34,580 bases of DNA from CAZFLD01 sp964519835 (lineage in GTDB: Bacteria > Spirochaetota > Spirochaetia > DSM-27196 > CAZFLD01): NCBI GenBank assembly GCA_964519835.1, contig CAZFLD010000048.1, positions 1 through 34,580 on the forward strand, read 5' to 3'. Position numbers and translations under genes: made by a program. Shown here piece by piece: positions 16,441 to 25,853 of the stretch. How positions within the stretch are numbered: position 1 is the stretch's first letter; each line of letters starts with the position of its first letter. The notes below the pieces were generated by a model that worked only from the letters and a program-made list of their open reading frames with translations, was not told the DNA's origin and ran no database searches.

Positions 16441-16875
16441 ATGAATACGTTGTTTACGGAACTGCCGCTCCTTATGGGCGCACCTGCGGGAGGTGCTGCG
16501 GAAGGCGGTGGTGCCGGGTCGCTTATTACGACCTTTATCACCTTCGGCCTTGTATTTGTCATTTTCTACTTTCTGATCATTCGTCCACAGAATAAAAAGC
16601 AGAAAGAAACAAAGCGGATGCTTGCGGCCCTCAAAAAGGGCGACAGGGTCGTTACAATCGGCGGCATTCGCGGGCAAATCCACTCGATCAAGGACGAAAT
16701 CGTCGTTCTCAAGGTGGACGCCAATACAAAACTCGAGATGTCCCGGTCGGCCATCTCAAACGTCACCGAGCAGAAGCCGGCGGCCAAGCAGAGTGTCGAG
16801 GAGACGGATACATCCGACGAAGAGGCTCAGCAGGCTGAGGATTCGGACGACGCCAAGACCGAGGACAAAGACTAA
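16441..16875 (+). CDS. yajC: Preprotein translocase subunit YajC
   Basis: A small inner-membrane partner of SecDF in the holotranslocon. It has 144 residues. A Gly/Ala-rich N-terminal segment is followed by one membrane helix (residues about 28-47, ending FYFLIIRPQNKKQKE, the family hallmark). A compact cytoplasmic domain comes next, with LKKGDRVVTIGGIRGQI. The last about 35 residues are an unusually acidic, Glu/Asp-rich tail. AAGGAAG lies about 10 nt upstream of the ATG. It is followed by secD and secF, the usual operon. Confidence 0.95.
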   Translation: MNTLFTELPLLMGAPAGGAAEGGGAGSLITTFITFGLVFVIFYFLIIRPQNKKQKETKRMLAALKKGDRVVTIGGIRGQIHSIKDEIVVLKVDANTKLEMSRSAISNVTEQKPAAKQSVEETDTSDEEAQQAEDSDDAKTEDKD

Positions 16876-16904
16876 AAACCAGCCCCTCCAGGGAATCACA
16901 GAAC

Positions 16905-18638
16905 ATGAGTAAACGTTTTAGGCTTATTGTAATCCTTGTCGTCGTGGTAGTAAGCGGCATCTTTGTCTACCCGACGGTGCGATGGTACTTTTTTGTACCC
17001 GAGGAGCAACAGGAACTCGCATCGATCTCCCGCGTAGAGCTTCGCGAGCACTCCCGCGAACAAGCGCGGGCGGCGATTATTGAACTTGCCGAGATGGTCC
17101 AGGAGGACCCCGACGCGACGATCCCGGACGAGTACTCATTTCTGGTCGAAGCCGCACGTGAGCGGTACAACTTGGCGGGTGAGAATCTGCCGTCGGAATG
17201 GACGCTACGAACCGTGCTCGGCGCTTTTTCTTCCGAGAACCAAGCGTTTAGCGCGCTCGAGGATCACTATCGGGAAGAAATCCTTGCTCTGAAAGATCTG
17301 AAGTCGCGTATTATTCTCCTCGGCCTCGACCTTGCAGGTGGCATGAGTGTTGTGCTCGAAGCAGATACCCAAAGCCTCGAAGAGCGACAAGACGGCAGCC
17401 TGACGGGGGCGGAGGTCGACGACGCGGTGACCCTTGCCCTCGAGATCCTGCGAAACAGAATCGACCAGTTTGGCGTTACCGAGCCGCAGATCCGTCGTGA
17501 GGACGGCGGCCGGATTAGCATCGAGCTTCCCGGCGACAACGACCGGGAGCGGGTCAACAGCTTTCTTATGGGTCGCGGCAGCCTCAACTTTCACATCGTG
17601 GACGACGAAGCCACCGACGAGTTGCTTACGCTTCAGACACAAAATCCCGGATGGTCTCCGGATGTAGACGGTGTGCCGGAGTTTATTGAAGCGGGAACGA
17701 TACTGAGCCTCTACGTCGTCCGTGACCAGTACGGCATTGACGAACCGGTTCGGTACATCGCCATCCGAGAGGACATCGGCGAATACGGCCTCGACGGCTC
17801 ACATATCGTAGAGGCCCAAGTAGCCCGGGACCCGATTACCAATCAGCCGACGGTCAACTTTGTTTTAGACAATGACGGGGCCGATCTCTTCCAGACACTA
17901 ACGCGGGACAACGTGGGCTCCAGCTTAGCTATTGTGATGGACGCGAGAACGCGCGCGTATGCCGTGATAAACGAGGAGATCCCCAATGGGCAAGTCCGTA
18001 TGACGGGATTTGACTCGGATGAGGCAAGCGATATCGCCACCGTGCTCCGAACGGCGGCGCTGCCGGTGGATCTCGAGATTGTCAATCAGCAGGCGGTGGG
18101 CGCGAGTCTGGGAGAGCAGGCCATCCGTGTCGGTCTTCGGTCCATACTCCTCGGCATGGCGCTGGTTGTACTCTTTATGATCGCCTACTACAAGGGCGCC
18201 GGCTTTATCGCCGACCTCGCCCTTATTCTCAATTTGTTTTTTACGCTCTCTGTTCTGTCGGTGTTCAATTTGACCCTCACCCTGACCAGCATCGCCGGTC
18301 TTATTCTTACAGTGGGTATGGCGGTGGATGCCAACGTGATCATCTTTGAGCGCATCAAAGAAGAGTACCGCCTCGGAAAGTCGCCCCAGGCCGCCGTCCG
18401 AGCCGGATTTCAGAAGGCGTTTTGGACGGTTATGGACGCAAACATCACCACGTTTATCGCGGCGGTTTTCTTGTCCCAGCTTGGAACCGGCCCCATTCAA
18501 GGCTTTGCCATTACTCTGGCGGTGGGAATCGTTTCGTCCATGTTTACGGCCCTCTTTGTTTCGCGTTTGATCTTCGACTTTGGTACCGAAGTCCTGGGAG
18601 CTAAGAAACTCTCGATTGCATGGAGGGTCTCCCAATGA
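16905..18638 (+). CDS. secD: Protein-export membrane protein SecD
   Basis: An RND-superfamily subunit that uses proton-motive force to help pull exported proteins into the periplasm. It has 577 residues. The first membrane helix is at about 5-28. LGLDLAGG follows at about residues 138-145. The large P1 periplasmic domain comes next, then five membrane helices from about 405, including the TM4-associated GMAVDANVIIFERIKEEYR (about 470-489). Between the first helix and LGLDLAGG there is an extra helical stretch of about 90 residues (REHSREQARAAI and onward) that the E. coli protein lacks. The secF start overlaps its stop codon (ATGA). Confidence 0.96.
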   Translation: MSKRFRLIVILVVVVVSGIFVYPTVRWYFFVPEEQQELASISRVELREHSREQARAAIIELAEMVQEDPDATIPDEYSFLVEAARERYNLAGENLPSEWTLRTVLGAFSSENQAFSALEDHYREEILALKDLKSRIILLGLDLAGGMSVVLEADTQSLEERQDGSLTGAEVDDAVTLALEILRNRIDQFGVTEPQIRREDGGRISIELPGDNDRERVNSFLMGRGSLNFHIVDDEATDELLTLQTQNPGWSPDVDGVPEFIEAGTILSLYVVRDQYGIDEPVRYIAIREDIGEYGLDGSHIVEAQVARDPITNQPTVNFVLDNDGADLFQTLTRDNVGSSLAIVMDARTRAYAVINEEIPNGQVRMTGFDSDEASDIATVLRTAALPVDLEIVNQQAVGASLGEQAIRVGLRSILLGMALVVLFMIAYYKGAGFIADLALILNLFFTLSVLSVFNLTLTLTSIAGLILTVGMAVDANVIIFERIKEEYRLGKSPQAAVRAGFQKAFWTVMDANITTFIAAVFLSQLGTGPIQGFAITLAVGIVSSMFTALFVSRLIFDFGTEVLGAKKLSIAWRVSQ

Positions 18639-19744
18639 GCCGGACAAAAAAGACAATCCCATTCCTAACGTTGCGCCTCCTGTTTATCGTCACCGTCCTT
18701 ATGGTCGCAGGTGGTGTCGTGGGGACAATCCTGCAAGACGGCTTTAACCTGGGCATCGACTTCGAAGAAGGCATGCGGATGCATGTCGATATCGGCTTGT
18801 CCGAAGAGATTGATGTGGAGGACATTCGTTCTCTCTTGGCAGGAATCGACGGGAGTGAAGCTCAGCGAATCGGCCCGCCCGCGAACAATGAGTTCAACAT
18901 TCGGGTTCGCGACGATGGGACCGTAGCCGACTTCAGTACCGTTATGCCTTCCCGCATTATTACGCTCCTCGAAAATAGCTACGGTGCGGGCTCCGTTACC
19001 GAGCTCGAGACTGCCTTTGTCGGATCGCAGTTTTCCTCGGACCTCACGCAGCAAGCGATTCTGTTGACGATTCTCGCCCTGGTATTGATCCTCGGGTACA
19101 TCTGGTTTCGATTTCGATTCGCGTATGCCGTGTCGGCCATCCTTACCCTTTTGCATGACGTGGCGTTTATGATCGCGTTTATCGGACTGTTTCAAATCGA
19201 GGTATCCACGGCCACCATCGCGGCGGTTCTCACGATCATCGGCTACAGCTTGAACGATACGATTGTTATCTTCGACCGCGTCAGAGAGAACGAGGGTCTG
19301 ATGCACGAGGCACCGATCGAAACGGTTATTAACACCAGTATTACGCAGAGCCTAAGCAGGACTCTTATCACCTCGCTAACCACACTGCTGGCCGTTGGAG
19401 CCATCTTTGTTTTTACCACCGGGCAGATCAAAGACTTCGCGCTGAACCTAATCGTCGGTATCGTGGTTGGTACCTACTCTTCGATATTTATCGCTTCACC
19501 AGCCTTTGTCGCCATTGTCAAGACACGGCGGCGTCGCGGCAAGCCCGCCGTCGGCGGCCGCGTACCGGCGAAGGTCGCAGTCGAACAGGCACCTGCCGGC
19601 CAAGAGGCAAAGGCCGAATCGGCGGCTCGGGCGGAGCTCGACGAAGTGGAAAAGCGCCGTCTTATCGAGCAGCTCGGCGGCGGCGGGAAGAAAAAGGCGG
19701 CCGGCAAGTCCTCGTCCCGGGCACAGCGAAAAGGAAAAAAGTAG
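18635..19744 (+). CDS. secF: Protein-export membrane protein SecF
   Basis: The partner of SecD in the inner membrane. It has 369 residues: one N-terminal helix, a periplasmic P4 domain starting with FNLGIDFEEG, then five membrane helices with GYSLNDTIVIFDRVREN (about 203-219), the conserved TM4 motif. ATG 18635 is chosen: it overlaps the secD TGA and has GGAGGG 7 nt upstream. The frame extends upstream to 18620, but without that support. The last about 70 residues are a cytoplasmic tail rich in Lys, Arg, Ala and Gly, ending KKKAAGKSSSRAQRKGKK. This is long and basic for SecF and might contact ribosomes or RNA (inference). Confidence 0.96.
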   Translation: MSRTKKTIPFLTLRLLFIVTVLMVAGGVVGTILQDGFNLGIDFEEGMRMHVDIGLSEEIDVEDIRSLLAGIDGSEAQRIGPPANNEFNIRVRDDGTVADFSTVMPSRIITLLENSYGAGSVTELETAFVGSQFSSDLTQQAILLTILALVLILGYIWFRFRFAYAVSAILTLLHDVAFMIAFIGLFQIEVSTATIAAVLTIIGYSLNDTIVIFDRVRENEGLMHEAPIETVINTSITQSLSRTLITSLTTLLAVGAIFVFTTGQIKDFALNLIVGIVVGTYSSIFIASPAFVAIVKTRRRRGKPAVGGRVPAKVAVEQAPAGQEAKAESAARAELDEVEKRRLIEQLGGGGKKKAAGKSSSRAQRKGKK

Positions 19745-19801
19745 CGCTTCGTCGGCGGTCGATCCGCAGCGGCCGGCCGGTAACGGTCGGAGGAGGGTGC
19801 T

Positions 19802-22285
19802 TTGAAACTATTCGGCACTTTTAGCGGTGTTTTTGTACCCTCTTTCGAGGCCATACTAGGAGCTGTCCTCTTCCTCATCCTGCCCGCGCTGGTGGGATTG
19901 ATGGGGTTGGTGGACATGCTGATTATTGTGACCCTTGCCAACACCGCAACCCTTGCCACCGCCTTTTCGATAGCCGACTCCGCCACGAACCTCGAACGTG
20001 TGGGGCCCGGCGGCATGTTTGCCGTCTCCAAGCGGTCTCTTGGCCGGGCCTTTGGCGGTTCCATCGGCATCCAGCTCTATTTGGCTCAGGCCGTCTCAAT
20101 CGGATTCTACTGCACCGGTTTTGCGGAGCCTTTGCAGGCCTACATCGTGCAAATTCCGGCCGTGGCCGAGTTGACGGCCTCTTTGGGTCTTCCTGTGCTT
20201 GTGCAAAAGCAGTTTATCGCCACGGTAATCGCCATTCTTGCCTTCTCCGCCGCAATTGCCGGCGCGAACTTTATCTCCAAGATTCAAATCGTGATCTTTG
20301 TGATCCTTACCGTCGCCGTTGGTGTGATTCTCGCTTCACCGTTTCTCGGCATTGGTGGTCCGGACGGGGCGCCGATCTTCCGCAACGAGATGAACATAAG
20401 CGGCTTTGGCACCCGGCTGGCGTTCTGGGCCGCCTTTGCCACGTTTTTCCCCGCGGTAACAGGTATCGATGCCGGTGTAGGAATGAGTGGCGTTTTGAAG
20501 GACCCGCGGCGCTCGCTCGTGCGTGGTACCTTCTTGTCGATCGGCGTTACTTATGTTGTCTATATCGGCATCACCTTTGTCTTTAGCTTTGTGCGACGGG
20601 ATATGGTAATTGGCTCGGGAGGCAACCTTTCGGTCATCGACTTGTTCTCTAACTCACCGGTCGCAACGGCCATTCTTCTTGCCGGGATCCTCTTTGCCAC
20701 CGGGTCCTCGGCCCTGAGTTACTTTGTAACGGCACCGCGGACTGCGCAGGCGCTTGCCCACGAGAACATCCTGCCGAAGGCGCTTGGTTTTTTGGGACGT
20801 GATTTTAGTAGCGGTGGTACGGAGCCGCGATGGGCGACCATCCTCACGTTTTCGATTGTCGTGCCGGTTATCTGGGCCGGCGACATTTCGTTTGTGTCGC
20901 TTATCGTCGGTGTGTGTTTTTTGGTCGTCTACGGATGGGTCAACCTGGCGGCCTTTTTGGAGAGGGTCAGCGGCAACCCGAGTTTCCGCCCTACATCCAA
21001 GGGCCACTGGGCCATAGGCCTTTTCGGATTTGCCGTCTGTATGATGGTCATCGCACTGTTCAACATCTGGGTGGGTATCGGCGTGATTACCTCACAACTC
21101 CTTGTCTTTTACCTGCTCCTCCGCTACAAGGCCGAAAGTCGGTTGGAAGGTGTGTGGTGGGGCCTCCTTTTTAGCATGCTCACGTGGGGCTTTCGTCGGA
21201 TGCACCGTATTATCCAGGGAACCAAAAACTGGCGGCCGATCGTCGGCGTTTTTGTGTTCGCCGACTTCCGTGAGGAGCAGGAAGCAACGCGGGAAACGCT
21301 TGCCATGGCCAAGCGCCTTATCGAGTACAAAGGCCTTACGATGGTAAACGTTCTGACTGCTGCTCCGCCGCCGGCACGCATCGAGCCCGGCGCGGAGCCG
21401 CGTGAGGCGGCGGCGGGGGATGTGGACGACGCGTCGGTTGGTGCGGAAGGCGGGCGGCCCCCCTCTATGTCCGGCAACACCGGCGAGCCCTCGGCCGCGG
21501 GCGGCGAGCCGGCTGCTGCGGGTGGCGACCGGGCGGCGCGCGCGCCGGATGCCCCCCCGGACGTGCCACAAACAATGCGGCCCGCGCCCGACACCGCCGA
21601 CGCGCGAGTGGGGCGCAGGCTTAGAAGCGCCCGCGTCGACCCGGCCATGATCGAAAGAGCGCGGCTTGTCCATGTCGACGACTCGGACTACGATGTCGCC
21701 GTTCGCGCAATTGTGCAGGCTACGGTTCCCGGCGGCTTTCAGATCAACACGGTGCTTATGCCTGTAAATCGTCGGCTGTCGATGGTCGATCTTGTTGAGC
21801 AGATGATCGCCCTGCGCAAAAACGTCATCCTGTACAAACACGGAAATCCCGGAGGTAGTCTCCGGGTGGACGTGTATTGGAAGGGCGAAGAAAACGGCAA
21901 TCTGATGGCGATTCTGGCATACATCGTAAGCCAAGCGGACGCGGCATCGGGGAAACGCAACGCGATTCGCCTTATCCGTAAAATGTTTAACGGGGAAGAC
22001 GCACAGAGCGCAAAAGCCGACCTCGAAAAGCTGCTCGTCGGTGCGCGGTTGAAGGGTGAGACCTTGGTGCTCGACCAGGACGAAAACAGCTTTGTGGAAA
22101 CCGTACGGCACACGTCGAGCGACGCCGATTTGATTTTTATGGGCGTGCCGGGAGGACGGGCATCGGGTCTCTCGAGGTTGTTTTCTTTGGACAAACGAGC
22201 TTTTTCTCGGCAATTTGACGAGTACAGCGATATGCCGCCGATCCTTTTTGTAAAGGCGGCCGGTGTGCATCAGCTACTCGAGTAA
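19802..22285 (+). CDS. SLC12-type (cation-chloride cotransporter / APC superfamily) membrane transporter
   Basis: An 827-residue inner-membrane transporter. Residues about 15-470 contain about 12 hydrophobic helices with APC-superfamily style, including an N-terminal GLVDMLIIV...TATLATAFSIAD region and FFPAVTGIDAGVGMSG in helix 6. This resembles bacterial homologues of the Na-K-Cl cotransporter family. Residues about 480-520 and 615-827 form a cytoplasmic domain like the SLC12 C-terminus (NWRPIVGVFVFAD, then SSDADLIFMGVPGG). Between these halves lies an about 90-residue Ala/Gly/Pro-rich linker. The start is TTG at 19802 with GGAGGAGGG about 4-5 nt upstream. Substrate is uncertain: cations with chloride, or amino acids. 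It heads a packed run with the nitroreductase, hydrolase and glgX. Confidence 0.82.
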   Translation: MKLFGTFSGVFVPSFEAILGAVLFLILPALVGLMGLVDMLIIVTLANTATLATAFSIADSATNLERVGPGGMFAVSKRSLGRAFGGSIGIQLYLAQAVSIGFYCTGFAEPLQAYIVQIPAVAELTASLGLPVLVQKQFIATVIAILAFSAAIAGANFISKIQIVIFVILTVAVGVILASPFLGIGGPDGAPIFRNEMNISGFGTRLAFWAAFATFFPAVTGIDAGVGMSGVLKDPRRSLVRGTFLSIGVTYVVYIGITFVFSFVRRDMVIGSGGNLSVIDLFSNSPVATAILLAGILFATGSSALSYFVTAPRTAQALAHENILPKALGFLGRDFSSGGTEPRWATILTFSIVVPVIWAGDISFVSLIVGVCFLVVYGWVNLAAFLERVSGNPSFRPTSKGHWAIGLFGFAVCMMVIALFNIWVGIGVITSQLLVFYLLLRYKAESRLEGVWWGLLFSMLTWGFRRMHRIIQGTKNWRPIVGVFVFADFREEQEATRETLAMAKRLIEYKGLTMVNVLTAAPPPARIEPGAEPREAAAGDVDDASVGAEGGRPPSMSGNTGEPSAAGGEPAAAGGDRAARAPDAPPDVPQTMRPAPDTADARVGRRLRSARVDPAMIERARLVHVDDSDYDVAVRAIVQATVPGGFQINTVLMPVNRRLSMVDLVEQMIALRKNVILYKHGNPGGSLRVDVYWKGEENGNLMAILAYIVSQADAASGKRNAIRLIRKMFNGEDAQSAKADLEKLLVGARLKGETLVLDQDENSFVETVRHTSSDADLIFMGVPGGRASGLSRLFSLDKRAFSRQFDEYSDMPPILFVKAAGVHQLLE

Positions 22286-22296
22286 AGGAGATTGCG

Positions 22297-22863
22297 TTGG
22301 CCCTGATTCCATCTATTGTCAAACGCCGGGCGCGAAGGGCACTTTCCGACAAGCCGATTCCCGAGGATGTTTTGCGACGAGTTCTCGAAGCCGCCCGTTT
22401 AGCGGAGTCCTGTTCCAACAACCAGCCGTGGCGTTTTGTAGCCGTAACGGACGAGCCGCACCTGTCCTCCGTCAAAGAGCACATCGCAGGCGGCAACTAT
22501 TGGGCGAAGCGCTCGCCGTGTATTGTCTTGGCCGCCTGTCGAGTGGAAGACGACTGCCGGCTGGACGACGGGCGTGATTACGCGCTGTTCGACTTGGGTC
22601 TCGCCACGCAGAACCTCGTTTTGCAGGCTGTGGAGGAGGGCTTGATCGCCCACCCGATCGCGGGGTTCAAGCCCGTTGGTGTAAAGGCGGCGGCCGGCAT
22701 CCCGTTGGATTACACGCTTATCACGCTTGTAATCCTCGGCTATGCCGGGCCTACCGAGGGGCTGTCGGAAAAACACCTCGGGCAGGAGACCGACAAACAG
22801 GTCCGGAAGAATTGGGAGCACACGGTTTCCCAGAATACCTGGAGCTTTGGGGCACGCGAGTAG
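22297..22863 (+). CDS. Nitroreductase-family FMN oxidoreductase
   Basis: A 188-residue FMN-dependent oxidoreductase of the nitroreductase fold. The N-terminal RRARRALSDKPIPEDVL binds the FMN phosphate in this family. SCSNNQPWRF is the SxNxQPW signature. GLATQNLVLQAVEEGL and the C-terminal LVILGYAGP complete the pattern. It is probably a cytoplasmic NAD(P)H-dependent enzyme. The physiological substrate cannot be inferred. The start is TTG with AAGGAG 7 nt upstream, 11 nt after the transporter stop. Confidence 0.88.
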   Translation: MALIPSIVKRRARRALSDKPIPEDVLRRVLEAARLAESCSNNQPWRFVAVTDEPHLSSVKEHIAGGNYWAKRSPCIVLAACRVEDDCRLDDGRDYALFDLGLATQNLVLQAVEEGLIAHPIAGFKPVGVKAAAGIPLDYTLITLVILGYAGPTEGLSEKHLGQETDKQVRKNWEHTVSQNTWSFGARE

Positions 22864-22881
22864 ATGGACGCCGCGACGTGA
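22864..22881 (+). other. Five-codon mini-ORF bridging nitroreductase and hydrolase
   Basis: ATG GAC GCC GCG ACG TGA begins on the base after the nitroreductase stop (TAGATG). Its own TGA overlaps the hydrolase GTG start as GTGA. It may hand ribosomes on to the next gene by re-initiation. There is no evidence the peptide itself matters. Confidence 0.3.
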
Positions 22882-23690
22882 GTTTGCACTACGAGGCTTT
22901 TGGCAACGCTGAGGCGGTACCGGCGCTGGTCATACTCCACGGGCTATTTGGGTCAGGCGAAAACTGGCGCACCGTTGCGCGTGAGTTGGGCGAGCAACGG
23001 CACGTGCTCATACCGGACCTGCCCGGCCACGGCAAATCTCCGTGGGGAGATTTGCGCTATGAGGCGATGGCGGAAACCGTTGCGGAGTTTGTGCAGCAAC
23101 ACTGTGCCCGAGGAAAGGCGATTGTTCTTGGTCACTCCATGGGCGGCAAGATAGCTATGATCCTTGCTCTTTTGCGACCGGAGCTGGTGGAGAAGCTTGT
23201 GGTGGTAGATATCGCTCCGGTCGAGGATCCCGCCCGTCATCAAGACATCATTAGCGCCCAGTTAAGGGCTGCCGAAGCGTCGAATCGCAAAGAGGCCGAG
23301 GCGACGCTCGCGCAATACATCGACGACGCCGCCGTTCGGGCCTTTCTTCTCAAGAACTTCGAGCGTGACGGTTCCGGTTGGCGTCACGACATACAAGGCA
23401 TCGCCGCAGCCTATCAAGACATTCTCGGCTTTCCGAGTCTGGTCGGACCAGATCGCGGGACGGACCGTGGCGCCGATTCTCCGGTAGAGGGTGCGGCGAC
23501 CACGTTCGTGGGGCCCGCTCTTTTTGTCCAAGGCGAACGGTCCGGCTACATCGACGACAATGGAATCGCGGCCGCTGAAGCTTTTTTCCCGGCCGCCGAG
23601 TTTACAACAGTCTCCGAGGCCGGTCACTGGGTTCATGCTGAGAAGCGTGATGAGTTTATTGCCGTTGTCACGGAGTTTTTTCGACGGTGA
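22878..23690 (+). CDS. Alpha/beta-hydrolase, YbfF-like esterase
   Basis: A 270-residue alpha/beta-hydrolase. Seen are the oxyanion-loop motif HGLFGSGENW, the nucleophile elbow GHSMGG, and the catalytic histidine in EAGHWVHAEKRDEF near the C-terminus. The pattern HGLFGS with GHSMGGKIAM is typical of YbfF-type esterases (thioester or short-chain ester hydrolases). The GTG at 22878 places the first beta strand right at the N-terminus. A TTG at 22812 is in frame, but would overlap the nitroreductase by 52 nt and add unconserved residues. A loop at about residues 190-215 is rich in Gly/Asp and may be the lid. The stop overlaps the glgX start (GTGA). Confidence 0.85.
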   Translation: MSLHYEAFGNAEAVPALVILHGLFGSGENWRTVARELGEQRHVLIPDLPGHGKSPWGDLRYEAMAETVAEFVQQHCARGKAIVLGHSMGGKIAMILALLRPELVEKLVVVDIAPVEDPARHQDIISAQLRAAEASNRKEAEATLAQYIDDAAVRAFLLKNFERDGSGWRHDIQGIAAAYQDILGFPSLVGPDRGTDRGADSPVEGAATTFVGPALFVQGERSGYIDDNGIAAAEAFFPAAEFTTVSEAGHWVHAEKRDEFIAVVTEFFRR

Positions 23691-25849
23691 GGGATGACCT
23701 GCCCACGCCGGCCGGACCGTTCGCAATTGAGGTCGGTCGCGGGTCGGCCAAGCCGCTGGGTGCAAGCATACGGCGCGGAGGCGTACAGTTTGCGTTGTTC
23801 AGCCGCAACGCGACGGCGGTATCCTTGCTTCTGTTTGCTTCCCATGGTGCGATTGAGCCCTATGCGGAGCTCGAGTTCGATCCTCACACCAACAAAACAG
23901 GCGACATCTGGCACATTTTTGTACATGGCCTACGCGCGGGGGCTCTCTACTTGTATCGGGTCGACGGTCCGTACAAACCGGCGGTGGGGCATCGGTTTAA
24001 TCGCAACAAGTACCTGATGGATCCGTATGCAAAGGCCACGGCCGGCGAATACAAGCGCGCCGCCGGCGGTCTGTATGCCTACGATACGATCTCGCCTGAA
24101 GCGGACCTCTCATTCTCAACGACACCCACGGGTTCGGACGTTCCAAAGTGTGTTGTTGTGGACGATGCCTTCGACTGGCGGGAAGACGCGCCGATCAACT
24201 ATCCCCTTCGACGGAGCGTCGTCTACGAATGCCACCTCAAGGGGCTCACCGCTCACGCCTCCTCCGGGGCACAGCATCCGGGAACATACCTCGGCGTCAT
24301 CGAGATGATTCCGTACTTCAAGGAGCTGGGCATAACCGGGTTGGAGTTCTTGCCCGTCCAAGAGTTCAATCACCTCGAGATCAATCGCAGAAATCCAAAG
24401 ACAGGTGAGCTTTTGAGCAACTATTGGGGCTACAGCACCGTCGCATTTTTCGCGCCTAAGGCCTCCTACGCGGCGGTTCCGGGAAATCAGGTCACCGAGT
24501 TCAAGACCATGGTGCGCGAGCTCCACGCGGCAGGCCTGGAAGTAATCCTGGACGTAGTGTTCAACCACACGGCGGAAGGGAATCATCTCGGTCCGACCTA
24601 CAGCTTTCGGGGCCTGGACAACCAAATCTACTACATGCTGGAGGATGATAGACGGTTCTATCGGGACTACTCGGGTTGCGGCAACACCATGAACTGCAAC
24701 CACCCGATTGTGCGGAGTCTTATCGTCGACAGCCTTCATTACTGGGTCATGGAAATGCATGTCGACGGTTTCCGATTTGATCTCGGCTCGATTCTTGGAC
24801 GCGACCGTCATGGGAAACTTATGGATAACCCGCCCGTGATCGAACAGATTGCGGAGGATCCGATTCTCGGGCACACCAAGATAATAGCCGAGGCCTGGGA
24901 CGCGGGCGGCGCTTACCAGGTCGGTTGGTTCCCTGGGGGCCGATGGGCGGAGTGGAACGACCGTTATCGCGATGCTGTACGGCGGTTTTGGCGGGGAGAC
25001 GATGTAACCGTCTCGGAGTTGGTAACCCGAATGAGCGGGAGTTCCGACCTCTATTTGCGAGACGGCCGCAAACCTTTTCACTCCGTCAACTTTGTCACCG
25101 CCCATGACGGCATGACCCTGCGAGACCTCGTGTCGTACGGCAAAAAGCACAACCTTGCAAACGGCGAAGGCGATGCGGACGGAATGGACCACAACTACAG
25201 TTCCGGATACGGTGTGGAAGGGGAGACGGCGGATCTACGGGTGAACCGAATACGCCTTCGGCAGTCCAAGAACCTTATCGCCACGCTTTTTCTCTCCCTC
25301 GGCACGCCGATGATACTCGGTGGTGACGAGTTCGGGCGAACGCAACGTGGCAACAACAACGCGTACTGCCAAGACAACGACATTTCCTGGTTTGACCACC
25401 GGCTTATGGAACAAAACGCGGAGTTGCTTCGATTCACGCGTGAGATGATCGCTTTTCGCCTTCGGCACCACGCCTTTCTCCGTCCGGAGTTCTACACCGG
25501 TGGTGACCGCGACTACAACGCCATCCCGGACATTGTCTGGATGGACCAGTACGGGCATGAGGTGAACTGGGCCGTCCAGCGGGGCCTTATCGCCTTTCGG
25601 ATAGACGGCGGCCGGGCGGAGACACTCGCCGACAAAGACGACAACGATTTTCTGGTTATGGTCAACGCCTTTTCGAAGACGGTGCGTTTTGCCGTTACCG
25701 CCACGCCACGGGGCCGGGCGTGGCACCTTACAATAAACACCGCGGCACCGTCGCACCAAGATATCGTTCCGGAAGGCACCGGTCCGGAGCTTGCCACCGG
25801 CGACTCGGTCGATGTTACCGGCCGATCCCTGCGCGTCTACATTTCCTGA
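23687..25849 (+). CDS. glgX: Glycogen debranching enzyme / isoamylase (GH13_11)
   Basis: Hydrolyses alpha-1,6 branch points of glycogen. It has 720 residues, a normal length. A CBM48-like N-terminal domain (about 20-130) ends in HRFNRNKYLMDPYAKA. The (beta/alpha)8 barrel carries DVVFNHTAEGN. The nucleophile D365 lies in DGFRFDLGS, the acid/base E402 in IIAEAWD and the transition-state D474 in TAHDG. A C-terminal beta domain follows. The GTG start overlaps the hydrolase stop (GTGA). It converges with the threonine dehydrogenase gene, with 4 nt between the two. GlgX versus TreX-type isoamylase cannot be settled by reading alone. Confidence 0.95.
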   Translation: MRDDLPTPAGPFAIEVGRGSAKPLGASIRRGGVQFALFSRNATAVSLLLFASHGAIEPYAELEFDPHTNKTGDIWHIFVHGLRAGALYLYRVDGPYKPAVGHRFNRNKYLMDPYAKATAGEYKRAAGGLYAYDTISPEADLSFSTTPTGSDVPKCVVVDDAFDWREDAPINYPLRRSVVYECHLKGLTAHASSGAQHPGTYLGVIEMIPYFKELGITGLEFLPVQEFNHLEINRRNPKTGELLSNYWGYSTVAFFAPKASYAAVPGNQVTEFKTMVRELHAAGLEVILDVVFNHTAEGNHLGPTYSFRGLDNQIYYMLEDDRRFYRDYSGCGNTMNCNHPIVRSLIVDSLHYWVMEMHVDGFRFDLGSILGRDRHGKLMDNPPVIEQIAEDPILGHTKIIAEAWDAGGAYQVGWFPGGRWAEWNDRYRDAVRRFWRGDDVTVSELVTRMSGSSDLYLRDGRKPFHSVNFVTAHDGMTLRDLVSYGKKHNLANGEGDADGMDHNYSSGYGVEGETADLRVNRIRLRQSKNLIATLFLSLGTPMILGGDEFGRTQRGNNNAYCQDNDISWFDHRLMEQNAELLRFTREMIAFRLRHHAFLRPEFYTGGDRDYNAIPDIVWMDQYGHEVNWAVQRGLIAFRIDGGRAETLADKDDNDFLVMVNAFSKTVRFAVTATPRGRAWHLTINTAAPSHQDIVPEGTGPELATGDSVDVTGRSLRVYIS

Positions 25850-25853
25850 GCGT

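Noticed and set aside
21092..22270. Long minus-strand frame antisense to the SLC12 C-terminus
   Set aside because: Basic, low-complexity composition typical of an antisense shadow in GC-rich DNA, with no ribosome site.
22812..22877. Upstream TTG start for the alpha/beta-hydrolase
   Set aside because: It would overlap the nitroreductase by 52 nt and add residues before the first conserved strand; GTG 22878 fits the family N-terminus better.
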